Source of the DNA: Methylobacillus caricis | Lineage (GTDB): Bacteria; Pseudomonadota; Gammaproteobacteria; Burkholderiales; Methylophilaceae | Assembly: GCF_020532705.1 (NCBI RefSeq) | Contig: NZ_JAJAVD010000001.1 | Span: forward strand, 806,001-870,000 | Length of the DNA: 64,000 nucleotides | Direction: 5' to 3' | Part shown: piece by piece, positions 8,612 through 17,793 of the stretch | How positions within the stretch are numbered: position 1 is the stretch's first letter | Layout: each line of letters begins with the position of its first letter | The notes under the pieces: generated by a model | The model's input: the letters and a program-made list of their open reading frames with translations, nothing else | Told to the model about the DNA's origin: nothing | The model's database searches: none | Translations under genes and position numbers: made by a program

Positions 8612-9169
8612 TTACTTCACGCGGTTCTTGTATTCCAGCGTGCGGGTATCGATTTCGATCTTGTCGCCGATGTCACAGAACAGCGGTACGGGCAGTTCAA
8701 AACCGGTGTTGATCTTGGCTGGCTTCATCACCTTGCCGGAGGTGTCGCCCTTGACGGCCGGCTCGGTGTAAGTGATCTCGCGCACGACGGAGTTCGGCAG
8801 TTCAACGGAGATGGGCTTGCCGTTGTAGAACACCACTTCGCATTCCATACCGTCTTCCAGGAACTTCAGTGCGTCTTCCATGGTTTCAGCTTCAACTTCG
8901 TACTGGTTGTATTCGCTGTCCATGAATACATACATTGGATCGCCGAAGTAGGAGTAAGTCACTTCCTTCTTTTCCAGCACCACTACATCAAACTTGTCAT
9001 CGGCCTTGTAGACCGCTTCGCTGGGGGATTCGGTGAGCAGATTCTTGAATTTCATCTTGACCACGGAGGAGTTGCGGCCCGATTTGCTGTATTCGGCCTT
9101 CAGCACGACCATAGGGTCGTTGCCTACCATAAATACGTTGCCTACGCGAAGTTCCTGAGCTGTTTTCAT
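8612..9169 (-). CDS. efp: Elongation factor P (arginine-32 type)
   Basis: EF-P binds stalled ribosomes and promotes peptide bonds at polyproline stretches. The 185-residue protein has the standard three beta-barrel domains and typical ends ([20 protein letters not shown] at the start, [20 protein letters not shown] at the end). The modified residue at the tip of domain I is Arg32 ([10 protein letters not shown]), not lysine. This is the type activated by arginine rhamnosylation in betaproteobacteria and Pseudomonas. The required glycosyltransferase, earP, is the gene just upstream on the same strand (46-base gap). A terminator follows 16 bases downstream. Confidence 0.98.
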   Translation of the reverse strand: MKTAQELRVGNVFMVGNDPMVVLKAEYSKSGRNSSVVKMKFKNLLTESPSEAVYKADDKFDVVVLEKKEVTYSYFGDPMYVFMDSEYNQYEVEAETMEDALKFLEDGMECEVVFYNGKPISVELPNSVVREITYTEPAVKGDTSGKVMKPAKINTGFELPVPLFCDIGDKIEIDTRTLEYKNRVK

Positions 9170-9215
9170 GTGATGTCCTGGGACTTAAAAAGGGTAAAGT
9201 GTAAAAAGTCGCGCA

Positions 9216-10322
9216 TTATACCTGAGATTGTTGAAAATTTCTCACAAAAATAATCAGTTGAGATGCCATATCTACTTGTTCAGCAAGGGTTTGCGCCTTT
9301 TTGGCAGTATGCTGCCGGATGGCAGGCAGGGCGTGCGTCAGTTGACGCCAGCTGTCGGGCGCAAGCTGCATGCGCGTCCAGCCGTGGTGGAAGGCGTGCC
9401 AGATACCTGCCGCTTCGGTTTCCAATTCTGGCAGGAAAAATTCAAGGAAGGCTTGCAGTTTGATGATATGGGTATCTTCAGCCTGCACATAGGGCTGCCA
9501 GACAAAAGGCCGGCCCGCCCAGACCGCACGGATCCAACTATCCTCACCACGTACAAAGTTGAGATCGCACGACCACAACAGCTGGTCATAACCGGATTGG
9601 CTGAGGAAAGGCAGGATGCTGGCGGTAAGTGCGCCCTGCGTTCGCGTTTCACCTGCTTGCAAGGAGGCATCGCCAAAAAACTGGCGTACCGGTTCCAACA
9701 GGCTGCTTTCGGGGATCAGGCATAACACTGGACGCTCGCTTCCGGCCATGGCACTCAGCAGGGAGGCAATTTCCGCTTGCGGGTAAGCAAACAGCGAAAC
9801 GCGTAATTCTTGTTCTGACGAGACTACGGACTGCTGGTAGGTATCGCGGCGGGTTAACAGGTCGTGTTCGCGTAGCAGGCCGCCAGTGTGTTCCGTGAAG
9901 CCGGGGAAGAAAAAGGTTTTTTTCAGTGGCAGCCTGGGATGAGGCGAGGGTTGCAGATGAAAAGTTTCCACCCAGGCTTCCGCGCTGAGATAGTCCAGAT
10001 TGATCCAGACGGGCGGCTTTGCCACCATCGCCTGCACATAGCTTTCGGGCAACTCGCAGGCGAAGGCTTCTACGACTACCTCGGCAACGCCATCGAATGC
10101 AAAATCGGCCGTCCAGTGTGCAATGGTGACGCCGTCCAGCACCTGTTGCGGCAACTGTACATCCAGGTTGGGTAGCAGGCGATTTGCAACAGCCAGGTCG
10201 TCTATCCACAACCTTACCTGCATGCCATGTTCACGATAAAGTTGCTGCGCCAGTCGCCAGCAAACGCCGATATCGCCGAAATTATCGACGATCCGGCAGA
10301 AAATATCCCACTGCTTGGGCAT
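9216..10322 (-). CDS. earP: EF-P arginine rhamnosyltransferase EarP
   Basis: EarP transfers rhamnose from dTDP-rhamnose to Arg32 of EF-P in the cytoplasm. It is a GT-B-fold inverting glycosyltransferase of about 370 residues. With the ATG at 10320-10322 as start, the conserved aspartates fall at positions 13 and 17 (IVDNFGDIGVCWRLA), the numbering described for Pseudomonas EarP, which supports this start over a TTG 12 bases upstream. The C-terminal nucleotide-sugar region has FVRGEDSWIRAVWAGRPFVW. It lies directly between greB and its substrate gene efp on the same strand, 8 bases after the greB stop. Confidence 0.96.
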   Translation of the reverse strand: MPKQWDIFCRIVDNFGDIGVCWRLAQQLYREHGMQVRLWIDDLAVANRLLPNLDVQLPQQVLDGVTIAHWTADFAFDGVAEVVVEAFACELPESYVQAMVAKPPVWINLDYLSAEAWVETFHLQPSPHPRLPLKKTFFFPGFTEHTGGLLREHDLLTRRDTYQQSVVSSEQELRVSLFAYPQAEIASLLSAMAGSERPVLCLIPESSLLEPVRQFFGDASLQAGETRTQGALTASILPFLSQSGYDQLLWSCDLNFVRGEDSWIRAVWAGRPFVWQPYVQAEDTHIIKLQAFLEFFLPELETEAAGIWHAFHHGWTRMQLAPDSWRQLTHALPAIRQHTAKKAQTLAEQVDMASQLIIFVRNFQQSQV

Positions 10323-10330
10323 TGCTCCCG

Positions 10331-10828
10331 TCAATCCTCTGTCGGGGAGTGATAACTGACGTCCACCACTTCGTAGCTTTCTTCTCCGGCAGGGGTCTGC
10401 ACCCGTACGACATCACCGGGTTGCTTGCCCAATAAGGCGCGCGCCAGGGGGGATATCCAGCTGATATAACCCTTGGTAGGATCAAGCTCATCCTGGCCTA
10501 CGATGCGGTAATGATGTTCACTGTCACGCTCCAGCGAGTAAAGCTCAATCCAAGCGCCAAAATAGACTTTTTCCAGATCCTGCTGGGTGTTTGGATCAAC
10601 CATCACAGCAATGTCCATGCGCTTCATGAGGAAGCGCAGGCGCGAATCAATCTGGCGCAAACGCTTCTTGCCGTAAATATAATCACCGTTCTCGCTACGG
10701 TCACCATTGCTCGCGGCCCAGGAAACATCGCTGACCACCTTGGGGCGTTCAACTTTGTAGAGTTGCTCGAACTCGGCCTTGAGCCTGGCATAACCTTCGG
10801 GAGTAATGTAGTTTTTCTGATCTGCCAT
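10331..10828 (-). CDS. greB: Transcription elongation factor GreB
   Basis: GreB enters the secondary channel of RNA polymerase and stimulates cleavage of backtracked transcripts. The 165-residue protein has the N-terminal coiled coil (ITPEGYARLKAEFEQLYKVE) with the acidic tip region (GDRSENGDYIYGKKRLRQID), where an Asp and a Glu help bind the catalytic magnesium. The C-terminal FKBP-like domain ends in ISPLARALLGKQPGDVVRV. It begins the greB-earP-efp cluster, so the three are probably partly co-transcribed. Confidence 0.96.
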   Translation of the reverse strand: MADQKNYITPEGYARLKAEFEQLYKVERPKVVSDVSWAASNGDRSENGDYIYGKKRLRQIDSRLRFLMKRMDIAVMVDPNTQQDLEKVYFGAWIELYSLERDSEHHYRIVGQDELDPTKGYISWISPLARALLGKQPGDVVRVQTPAGEESYEVVDVSYHSPTED

Positions 10829-11005
10829 AGAGCGGCACGGTAGGGGGCCGCAGGCGGTCTGTCAAGCGGCGATGCTGCCTGGGAGAAAATCCTTTGGCAG
10901 GGCAATTATCTTTGCGCTAAGCTCAGCTTGCCCATCAAGGCAGTTTTCTCAAATATGGGCAAATCAAATAACAGCCAAACTCCATAATATTGAGTCAAGG
11001 GAGCA

Positions 11006-11173
11006 ATGATGAGCGGGGAAAATCAAACCCCGGTGGTTTTCGCCGGCAAGGCCAGCGAATATTTCGGCATCTGGATCGTCAATCTGTTGTTGAGCAGTGA
11101 CTTTGGATATTGTTCCTGTGTGCCCATCCAGGCGTTTGCGAGCGCGTATTCAGCCATTTATTGCGGCGGATAA
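11006..11173 (+). pseudogene. Truncated DUF898 (YjgN-like) membrane-protein gene
   Basis: A strong ribosome binding site (AAGGGAG) precedes an ATG at 11006. The first 30 residues of the 55-residue frame read like the N-terminus of DUF898/YjgN membrane proteins (VVFAGKASEYFGIWIVNLLL). The expected continuation is then lost: the remaining 25 residues are unrelated and the frame stops at 11173. Intact family members have several hundred residues and multiple membrane helices, so this is a 5' remnant after deletion or rearrangement. The upstream region looks intact and may still carry a promoter, so a short peptide could be made. The break lies within about 250 bases of the addB-like gene. The family call rests on one short match. 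Confidence 0.6.
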
Positions 11174-11341
11174 GCAAGAAGTGCGGCAGATAATGGCCTC
11201 CCTTACAGTCCGCATGGTTTGATCTTGATTCAGGATCATCAGGCTTGGTATCTGCCCCGAATGCAGTAAAATTGGCAGGATGATCTCCCTTACACGCATT
11301 CCCCAACGCTGTTCCTCTTGCAATCCAATCCGGTGTTGCTC

Positions 11342-14080
11342 ATGAGCACTGACAGCTTGATTGTTTGTGCAACCGCACGCCTGGTCCGTGCCTTGAAGCT
11401 TGACCATGACAATGCGAAAAGCGCTATAGGCCTGAAGCAATGGCCTTCATTGCCTGCTGTGACCGTCAACCAATGGCTGGACGCACTATTTGATCAAGCC
11501 CTGTTGATGGGAGAGCTAGACCTTGAGCAAACGCCAGCGGGCATGTTGAGTAACCTGCAGGAGCGCATGCTGTGGGAGAAGGTGATTGCAGATAGCTTGT
11601 CCCATGAAGTGTTGCAGGAGCTTTTTGATATCAAGGGGCTGGCATTGGCAGCCCAGGAGGCCAACCGCTTGCTGATTGAGTGGGAGCTGCCTGCTCCCGA
11701 TGTTGCGCAGAGTGACGAAACTGCACAATTTTTGACCTGGCGGCAGGAATTCCGGGTACGTTGCATGCAAAGCGGCTGGCTGGAAGCGCCGCGCTATTTT
11801 GATTGGCAGGTCAACATGCTGGAGCGAGGCTTGGGCGTTCTGCCAGCGGAAATGTATTTTGCCGGTTTTGACCGGGTCACGCCACAGATGAGGCATTTGC
11901 AGGAAGTGCTTGCTGGGCGTGGTGTCCGATGGCATCGATACCATACGGGCCTGCCGGATGCTGGCAATAGTGGGCGAGTCATCCTGGCAGACCAGTTTGC
12001 GGAATGTCGTGCTGCTGTGGGCTGGGCAGCCGCACAGTTGAAGCAGAATCCCAGGGCAAGGCTAGGAATGGTGGTGCCAGAGCTGGCGACCTTGCGCAAT
12101 AGCATTGCCAGCCTGCTGGATGATGTGTTGCACCCGGCGTGGGTGCGTCCAGCCTTGGTTGAAGCACCTCGCGATTATGATTTTTCGCTGGGTTTGCCGC
12201 TTGATAGCCAACCAGTGGTGCAGACCGCATTGGCCCTGCTGAGATTTTTTACCCAATACAAGATAGAGCAGCAGGCGTTTTCCAGTTTGCTGCACCAGCC
12301 GTACTGGTCGGCGGCATTGAGCGAAGGTGATGCGCGCGCGCAACTCGACGCCCGCATGCGGGAGTGGCTGCCGCTTTCCATTACCATACCCCGTCTGCTC
12401 AAGTTTGTGAGGCAGGCAGCGGAAGGCGGCAAGCCCCTCAAGCTGAAACAGTTGCAATTGCACATGCAGTCTGCCATCAGTATGTTGCAGGCCCAGCCTA
12501 GGCAGCAACTTCCTTCTGCCTGGGCCAGCGCTATAAGCGAGGTGCTGGATGCACTGGCATGGCCTGGGCAGCGCAGCCGTTCCAGCTTCGAGTACCAGGC
12601 AATCAAGGCTTTTGACAAGGCATTGCAGGCCTTGGCGACGCTGGATGTACTGCTGAAACCGATGAAAGTGGGAGAGGCCGTTGCCCGGCTGAATGAGTTA
12701 TGCCGGGAGCAGATATTTCAGCCGGAAGCCGAGGGCAGCGTGCAACTGCAGGTGATGGGGATGCTGGAAAGCGCCAGCCAGCCGCTGGATGGCTTATGGG
12801 TGATGGGTATGAATGATCATGTCTGGCCACCGCCGCCCAGGCCCAATCCTCTATTGCCCGCTTCCATGCAGCGCAGCGCAGGTCTGCCCAATGCCGACAG
12901 CACTGTACAGGCTGAATTTGCCGCCATCATTCACCAGCGCTTGCTGCATAGCGCGCGGGAGGTGATTTTTTCCAGTGCGGAGAAAGAGGGCGAGCGAGAG
13001 CTTCGCCCCAGCCCCATGGTCATGGATATTCCCCTGCTTAATATCGAGCTGCCGCAAGTGGCGACTCTGGCAGAGCGTCTTGCCATGGTGGAATCCAGTG
13101 AGTTGGAGTTTATTGATGACCATCGCGCCCCGGCAGTCGGTGAGGGCGAGCATGTATCCGGGGGTACCGGCTTGCTCAAGGCACAAGCGATTTGCCCTGC
13201 CTGGGCTTATTTTCAATATCGCTTGCATGCGCGTGCATTGAAGGCCCCGGTCAATGGCCTGGATGCTGCCGAACGTGGCACTCTGGTGCATTGTGTATTG
13301 GAGCATTTCTGGCGGGGACGCGGACTGGCCGAGTTGCACGCGATGGATGAGCAGGCATTGACAATGGCGCTGAAGGCGGCAGTAGAAGCGGGGCTTGAGA
13401 CCTTTGCCAAGACTTGCGATGAACCTTTGACCAGTGTGTTTATTGCTTTGGAGAGCGAGCGCCTGATCAAGCTAGTGGGAGCCTGGTTGCAGTTCGAGAA
13501 AACCCGCGATGTAGATTTCAAGGTGCTGGCAAACGAGCAAAAGCAGCAAGTGCAGATCGAGGGCGTGGATATCACGCTGGTGATAGATCGCATAGATTTG
13601 TTGGCGGATGGGCGCCGTATCATCATGGACTACAAAACCGGGCGCAAACCTGATACCAGGAACTGGGCTGAAAAACGGATTACCGAGCCGCAACTGCCGG
13701 TTTATGCCGCTTTTGCCCTGTCAGATGCGGAAGGGGATGGCGAGATCGCCGCCATCTGTTTTGCCATGATCAAGACGGCAGAACATGCTTTTGCCGGACT
13801 GGCTGCTGACGTGGTCTTGCCCGCCGTGCCTGGCTTGGAGGAAAAGAAGGCCCGCGAATTGTTCCCTGAATCAGATTTCCCTGACTGGCATGCAGTGCTC
13901 GAGCACTGGCGCAACAGCCTGACTGCTATTGTGGAGGAGCTGAAAAGCGGGGAAGCCAGCGTGCGCTTCAGCGATGAAAAACAACTGGCTTATTGTGAGG
14001 TTCTGCCCCTGTTGCGGATACCGGAACGGCGCTTGCAGTTTGAGCGGCAGCAATCCAGGGCGGAGGCATGCAATGATTGA
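11342..14080 (+). CDS. AddB-like repair nuclease (TIGR03623 type)
   Basis: This protein of about 910 residues is the nuclease/inactivated-helicase partner of the downstream UvrD-type helicase, in an AddAB-like complex for double-strand-break processing. The C-terminal PD-(D/E)XK nuclease core is visible: an acidic VIDRIDLL followed by IIMDYKTGRKPD (motif D...DYK). An upstream helix (ERGTLVHCVLEHFWRGRG) supplies the usual His/Glu region. LWVMGMNDHVWPPPPRPNPL is typical of this family. The start is the ATG at 11342; eight codons upstream are also open. It overlaps the next gene by 8 bases, which indicates translational coupling. Confidence 0.88.
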   Translation: MSTDSLIVCATARLVRALKLDHDNAKSAIGLKQWPSLPAVTVNQWLDALFDQALLMGELDLEQTPAGMLSNLQERMLWEKVIADSLSHEVLQELFDIKGLALAAQEANRLLIEWELPAPDVAQSDETAQFLTWRQEFRVRCMQSGWLEAPRYFDWQVNMLERGLGVLPAEMYFAGFDRVTPQMRHLQEVLAGRGVRWHRYHTGLPDAGNSGRVILADQFAECRAAVGWAAAQLKQNPRARLGMVVPELATLRNSIASLLDDVLHPAWVRPALVEAPRDYDFSLGLPLDSQPVVQTALALLRFFTQYKIEQQAFSSLLHQPYWSAALSEGDARAQLDARMREWLPLSITIPRLLKFVRQAAEGGKPLKLKQLQLHMQSAISMLQAQPRQQLPSAWASAISEVLDALAWPGQRSRSSFEYQAIKAFDKALQALATLDVLLKPMKVGEAVARLNELCREQIFQPEAEGSVQLQVMGMLESASQPLDGLWVMGMNDHVWPPPPRPNPLLPASMQRSAGLPNADSTVQAEFAAIIHQRLLHSAREVIFSSAEKEGERELRPSPMVMDIPLLNIELPQVATLAERLAMVESSELEFIDDHRAPAVGEGEHVSGGTGLLKAQAICPAWAYFQYRLHARALKAPVNGLDAAERGTLVHCVLEHFWRGRGLAELHAMDEQALTMALKAAVEAGLETFAKTCDEPLTSVFIALESERLIKLVGAWLQFEKTRDVDFKVLANEQKQQVQIEGVDITLVIDRIDLLADGRRIIMDYKTGRKPDTRNWAEKRITEPQLPVYAAFALSDAEGDGEIAAICFAMIKTAEHAFAGLAADVVLPAVPGLEEKKARELFPESDFPDWHAVLEHWRNSLTAIVEELKSGEASVRFSDEKQLAYCEVLPLLRIPERRLQFERQQSRAEACND

Positions 14081-17000
14081 ACAGGAATTACTGTTGGGGG
14101 AGGACAGCCGTAGCCGTCAGCGCGCATTGGACCTGGAGTCGTTTATCGTCGAGGCACCTGCAGGAGCGGGCAAGACAGAGCTGTTGACACAGCGTTTCCT
14201 GCGTCTCTTGACCACTGTGCAGTCACCGGAAGAAATCATAGCGATCACCTTCACCAACAAGGCGGCTGCAGAAATGCGCGCGCGCGTACTGGACAGCCTG
14301 CTGATGGCGGCAAGTGGCATCCTGCCTGAGCAACCACATAAGCAGTTGACCTTCAAGCTGGGCCAATCGGCATTGCAGCATGCTGCATCATTGGACTGGC
14401 AGTTGCTGGAAACCCCATCGCGCCTGCGCATTTTTACCATAGACTCGCTCAGCAGCCACCTTGCCCGCCAGATGCCCCTACTCAGCCGCTTTGGCAGCCA
14501 GCCCGCGGTGAGCGATGATGCCAGCAGCCATTACCAGGCAGCTGCTGAGCGTACATTGGCGTTGGTGGATGAAGAAGGAGTGGGAGATGCTGTACGCCAG
14601 GCTTTGCGCTACGTGGACAACGATGTACAGAAACTGACGCAATTGCTGATCAACATGCTGGGCAAGCGTGACCAGTGGCTGGATTATGCCGGCCGGCAGG
14701 ATGCGCCTCAGGCGGCAGAGCTGGCCTTGCAGCATTTGATTACGCAGGATATCGAAGCCGCGGCACAGGTGCTGGACCAGCGGTTGCAACATGTATTAAT
14801 GCCTGTTGCCAGGTTTGCTGCGGGCAATTTGCCTTGCGAGGCGCCTGTCGCATTGTTGCGAGACTGGGAAACCCCGGTACCCGCTACCGCTCAGGCGTTG
14901 CCAGTCTGGAATGCATTGGGAGACCTGCTGCTGACAGGAAGTGGCAATCTGCGCAAAACGGTCAATGTCAAGAATGGCTTCCCACCAACCCCTGAAGCCA
15001 AGCCATTCAAGGAACAGCTGGCTTCAGTGATGGATACCCTGTATGCGACAGCCGGTGCTGAAAAAGCCCTAGCCCGTCTGCGCTGCCTGCCTTATCGCCA
15101 TGATGAGGAAAGCTGGCAGATGGTGGCAGCGTTGGCGCAGTTGCTCAAGCTGGCGGTGGCCCAGTTGTGGCTGGTGTTCCAGCAGACGGGGGAGGTGGAT
15201 TTTGTCGAGATTTCCCAACGTGCCCTGCAAGCACTTGAAGATAGTGAAGGTGCACCCACGGAGCTGGCACTCAGGCTGGATTACAGCATACGGCATCTAT
15301 TGGTGGATGAGTTCCAGGATACCAGCCCTGGCCAGGTCAAATTGCTGCAGCGGCTGACGCAAGGCTGGATGCCTGGCGATGGGCGTACCCTGTTTGCCGT
15401 AGGGGACCCCATGCAGTCTATCTACCGGTTCCGCAAGGCCAACGTGGGTTTGTTCCTGGAAGTGGCGCAGGAAGGCATAGGTGACCTGTACCTGCAACGA
15501 CTGCAATTGTGCCGCAACAACCGGTCATGTCCGCCGGTCATTGATTGGATCAACAAGACGTTTGACCGGGTATTCCCTGCTCGTGACAGCGTGGTACAAG
15601 GTGCCATCCGTTACAGGGAATTTGTCGCCACGCGTGAGCATGAGGCTGATACCGGGATACATGTGCACCCCATCATTGCCGGTCAGGACGAAGATACCGA
15701 GTCTGTCCGTATACGCGAGGCTGAAAAAATCGTGGAGATCATCCGCAATGAATGGGCGCAATATCCGGCGCGCCGCATTGCGGTGCTGGTTCGCGCCCGT
15801 ACCCACCTGGAAAACCTGGTGGCGGAGATACGGCGACATCATGCAGACCTGCGTTTCCAGGCGGTGGAGATTGAGTCCCTGGCCGGTCGCCAGGGTGTAC
15901 AGGATCTGCTGGCACTGACACATGCCCTGTTCCAGCGAGCCGATCGCGTCAACTGGCTGGCCATATTGCGTGCGCCCTGGTGCGGCCTGAGCCTGGCGGA
16001 TATGCATATACTGGCAGCGGGTGACAGGGATCGCACTATCTGGTCATTGCTCATGGATGAGCAAAAGTTGCAGGCGATGAGCGCTGATGGGCAGCAGCGT
16101 GCCTTGCACCTGCGCCAAGTGCTGGCAGAGTCGCTGGCACATCAAGGCAGGTTGCCGGCCAGCCGCTGGCTGGAAAGTACATGGTTGATGCTGGGAGGTG
16201 CCCGATGCCTGTGGGAAGCCGCCGATATTGTTGATGTGCAGGCATATTTCAAGTTGGTGGACAGGTTGGATAGTCAGGGGCAGTTAACGCTGGATAGACT
16301 GAGCCAGGAAGTGGAAAAACTATACGCTGCACCAGACATTGAAGCGAACGGCCAGTTGCAGTTCATGACCATACACAAATCCAAGGGCCTGGAATTTGAT
16401 ACAGTCATCCTGCCTGGCCTGGAACGCAAGACCGGCGGCAATGAAACCTCATTGCTTTTATGGGAAGAGGTTGCAGTTGAAACTGATCATGGCGTCAGCA
16501 TCGAGCTGGTGGCAGCGCCATTCATCCCTAAGGGCGCAATGGCGAAAGATGAAGTCACTCCTTACAGCTACCTGAAACTGCTGGAAAAAGAACGTGCAGA
16601 TAATGAGGATGCACGTGTGCTTTACGTGGCAGCTACACGTACGGAACGGACACTGCATCTGCTGGGCACGGTTTCGCTCAACAGCAAAGGCGAAGTCAAG
16701 CCTGCGAGCGGTACCTTCCTGGATTTATTGTGGCCAAATGTCGCAGCCGATTTCCTCAATGCGGCAGAAAACTGGCCTCAACACGCACCATCAGACAAGC
16801 CAGCTAGCCTTGCGATTGAAGATTTCACGCCACAAATGATGCGTATGGTGCGGCCCCGAGTCCCATCGATATTTAATGATGCCAGGCATCAAGCATTGCA
16901 GCCGCACCAGATGAATGAAGACCAGGCCGCAGTGACCAGTTTTGTGAGCCTGGAAGCCAATATTGGTACATTGGTACATCGGTATGTCGAGATGATAGCC

Positions 17001-17471
17001 GCGACTGGTAATGCCAGGTCCTTGGATGATTGGTCTTCATCTCTAGGCAGGTTGCAGTCAGCGATGTCACGCTGGTTGGCGCAACAAGGCCATGATATGG
17101 CGGCTGCGCAGGATGGCGCGGCTCAAGCCTTGCAATTGCTGCAGTTGACCTTGCAGAGCGAGGATGGCCGTTGGGTATTGAAGCCGCGTGGCACAGCCGC
17201 AGCCGAGCTTGCCATGGGTACCATGGATGAGACTGGCATCAGGCATCTGGTGGTGGACCGTACTTTTATAGATAATGGCGAACGCTGGATTATTGATTAC
17301 AAATCCACCAGATTCCTAGCAGGTGCAGAGATGGCGGCAATCAGCCAGGCAGCAGAGGTATATAGGACACAGCTTGAAGCTTATGCCACATTATTTGCAG
17401 GTGAGGGCTTGCCGATCAGGATCGCGGTTTATTTTATGTCCCTGGGGCGTTTATGCGAATTGCCGCGTTGA
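14073..17471 (+). CDS. AddA-like UvrD/Rep helicase-nuclease
   Basis: A superfamily 1 DNA helicase of about 1130 residues with a C-terminal nuclease. The Walker A motif is APAGAGKTELLTQRF at about residues 28-42. Walker B is LLVDEFQDTSPGQ, motif Ia is ITFTNKAAAEMRARV and motif III is FAVGDPMQSIYRFRKA. Motif V is MTIHKSKGLEFDTVILPGL and motif VI is VLYVAATRTERTL. The C-terminal PD-(D/E)XK core is DRTFID then WIIDYKSTRF. With the AddB-like gene just upstream it should form a double-strand-break resection complex equivalent to RecBCD. The start (ATG at 14073) lies inside the end of the upstream gene. Confidence 0.92.
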   Translation: MIEQELLLGEDSRSRQRALDLESFIVEAPAGAGKTELLTQRFLRLLTTVQSPEEIIAITFTNKAAAEMRARVLDSLLMAASGILPEQPHKQLTFKLGQSALQHAASLDWQLLETPSRLRIFTIDSLSSHLARQMPLLSRFGSQPAVSDDASSHYQAAAERTLALVDEEGVGDAVRQALRYVDNDVQKLTQLLINMLGKRDQWLDYAGRQDAPQAAELALQHLITQDIEAAAQVLDQRLQHVLMPVARFAAGNLPCEAPVALLRDWETPVPATAQALPVWNALGDLLLTGSGNLRKTVNVKNGFPPTPEAKPFKEQLASVMDTLYATAGAEKALARLRCLPYRHDEESWQMVAALAQLLKLAVAQLWLVFQQTGEVDFVEISQRALQALEDSEGAPTELALRLDYSIRHLLVDEFQDTSPGQVKLLQRLTQGWMPGDGRTLFAVGDPMQSIYRFRKANVGLFLEVAQEGIGDLYLQRLQLCRNNRSCPPVIDWINKTFDRVFPARDSVVQGAIRYREFVATREHEADTGIHVHPIIAGQDEDTESVRIREAEKIVEIIRNEWAQYPARRIAVLVRARTHLENLVAEIRRHHADLRFQAVEIESLAGRQGVQDLLALTHALFQRADRVNWLAILRAPWCGLSLADMHILAAGDRDRTIWSLLMDEQKLQAMSADGQQRALHLRQVLAESLAHQGRLPASRWLESTWLMLGGARCLWEAADIVDVQAYFKLVDRLDSQGQLTLDRLSQEVEKLYAAPDIEANGQLQFMTIHKSKGLEFDTVILPGLERKTGGNETSLLLWEEVAVETDHGVSIELVAAPFIPKGAMAKDEVTPYSYLKLLEKERADNEDARVLYVAATRTERTLHLLGTVSLNSKGEVKPASGTFLDLLWPNVAADFLNAAENWPQHAPSDKPASLAIEDFTPQMMRMVRPRVPSIFNDARHQALQPHQMNEDQAAVTSFVSLEANIGTLVHRYVEMIAATGNARSLDDWSSSLGRLQSAMSRWLAQQGHDMAAAQDGAAQALQLLQLTLQSEDGRWVLKPRGTAAAELAMGTMDETGIRHLVVDRTFIDNGERWIIDYKSTRFLAGAEMAAISQAAEVYRTQLEAYATLFAGEGLPIRIAVYFMSLGRLCELPR

Positions 17472-17793
17472 TCGCTTGATGGGGATAACAGGCTCGATGA
17501 TTGATCGTGCCTTTATTTTGCGCTGTCGACATTGACGAAAAAATGACATGAACTGTCAAAATTTTGTTAATCATGTGGAAGTTTTGTCAGTGACCAAGCT
17601 TGTTACGTATGTGTTCATGCCATTTTTTACTGATGGTGGATTATTTTTAAGCAATTGAATATTAATAAAAATTAATTATTTTATGAACTTTTTGAAGAGG
17701 GTTTGTAATGCGTTGGCACAATTGGTATATGAGTTGCTTATTAGTAATCAAACGAAACCTGTTGTGATTAAACTTAAATAGAAAGTGGGAACG
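17472..17793. other. AT-rich leader region before a PEP-CTERM gene
   Basis: About 320 bases without a credible gene, clearly richer in A and T than its surroundings. It presumably contains the promoter of the downstream PEP-CTERM gene. A TTGGCAC heptamer at about 17713 resembles the -24 half of a sigma-54 promoter, but no GC element sits at the matching -12 position. Confidence 0.5.

Noticed and set aside
17713-17730. Sigma-54-type promoter before the PEP-CTERM gene
   Set aside because: A good TTGGCAC is present, but the GC pair at the required -12 position is missing, so only half of the promoter is seen.
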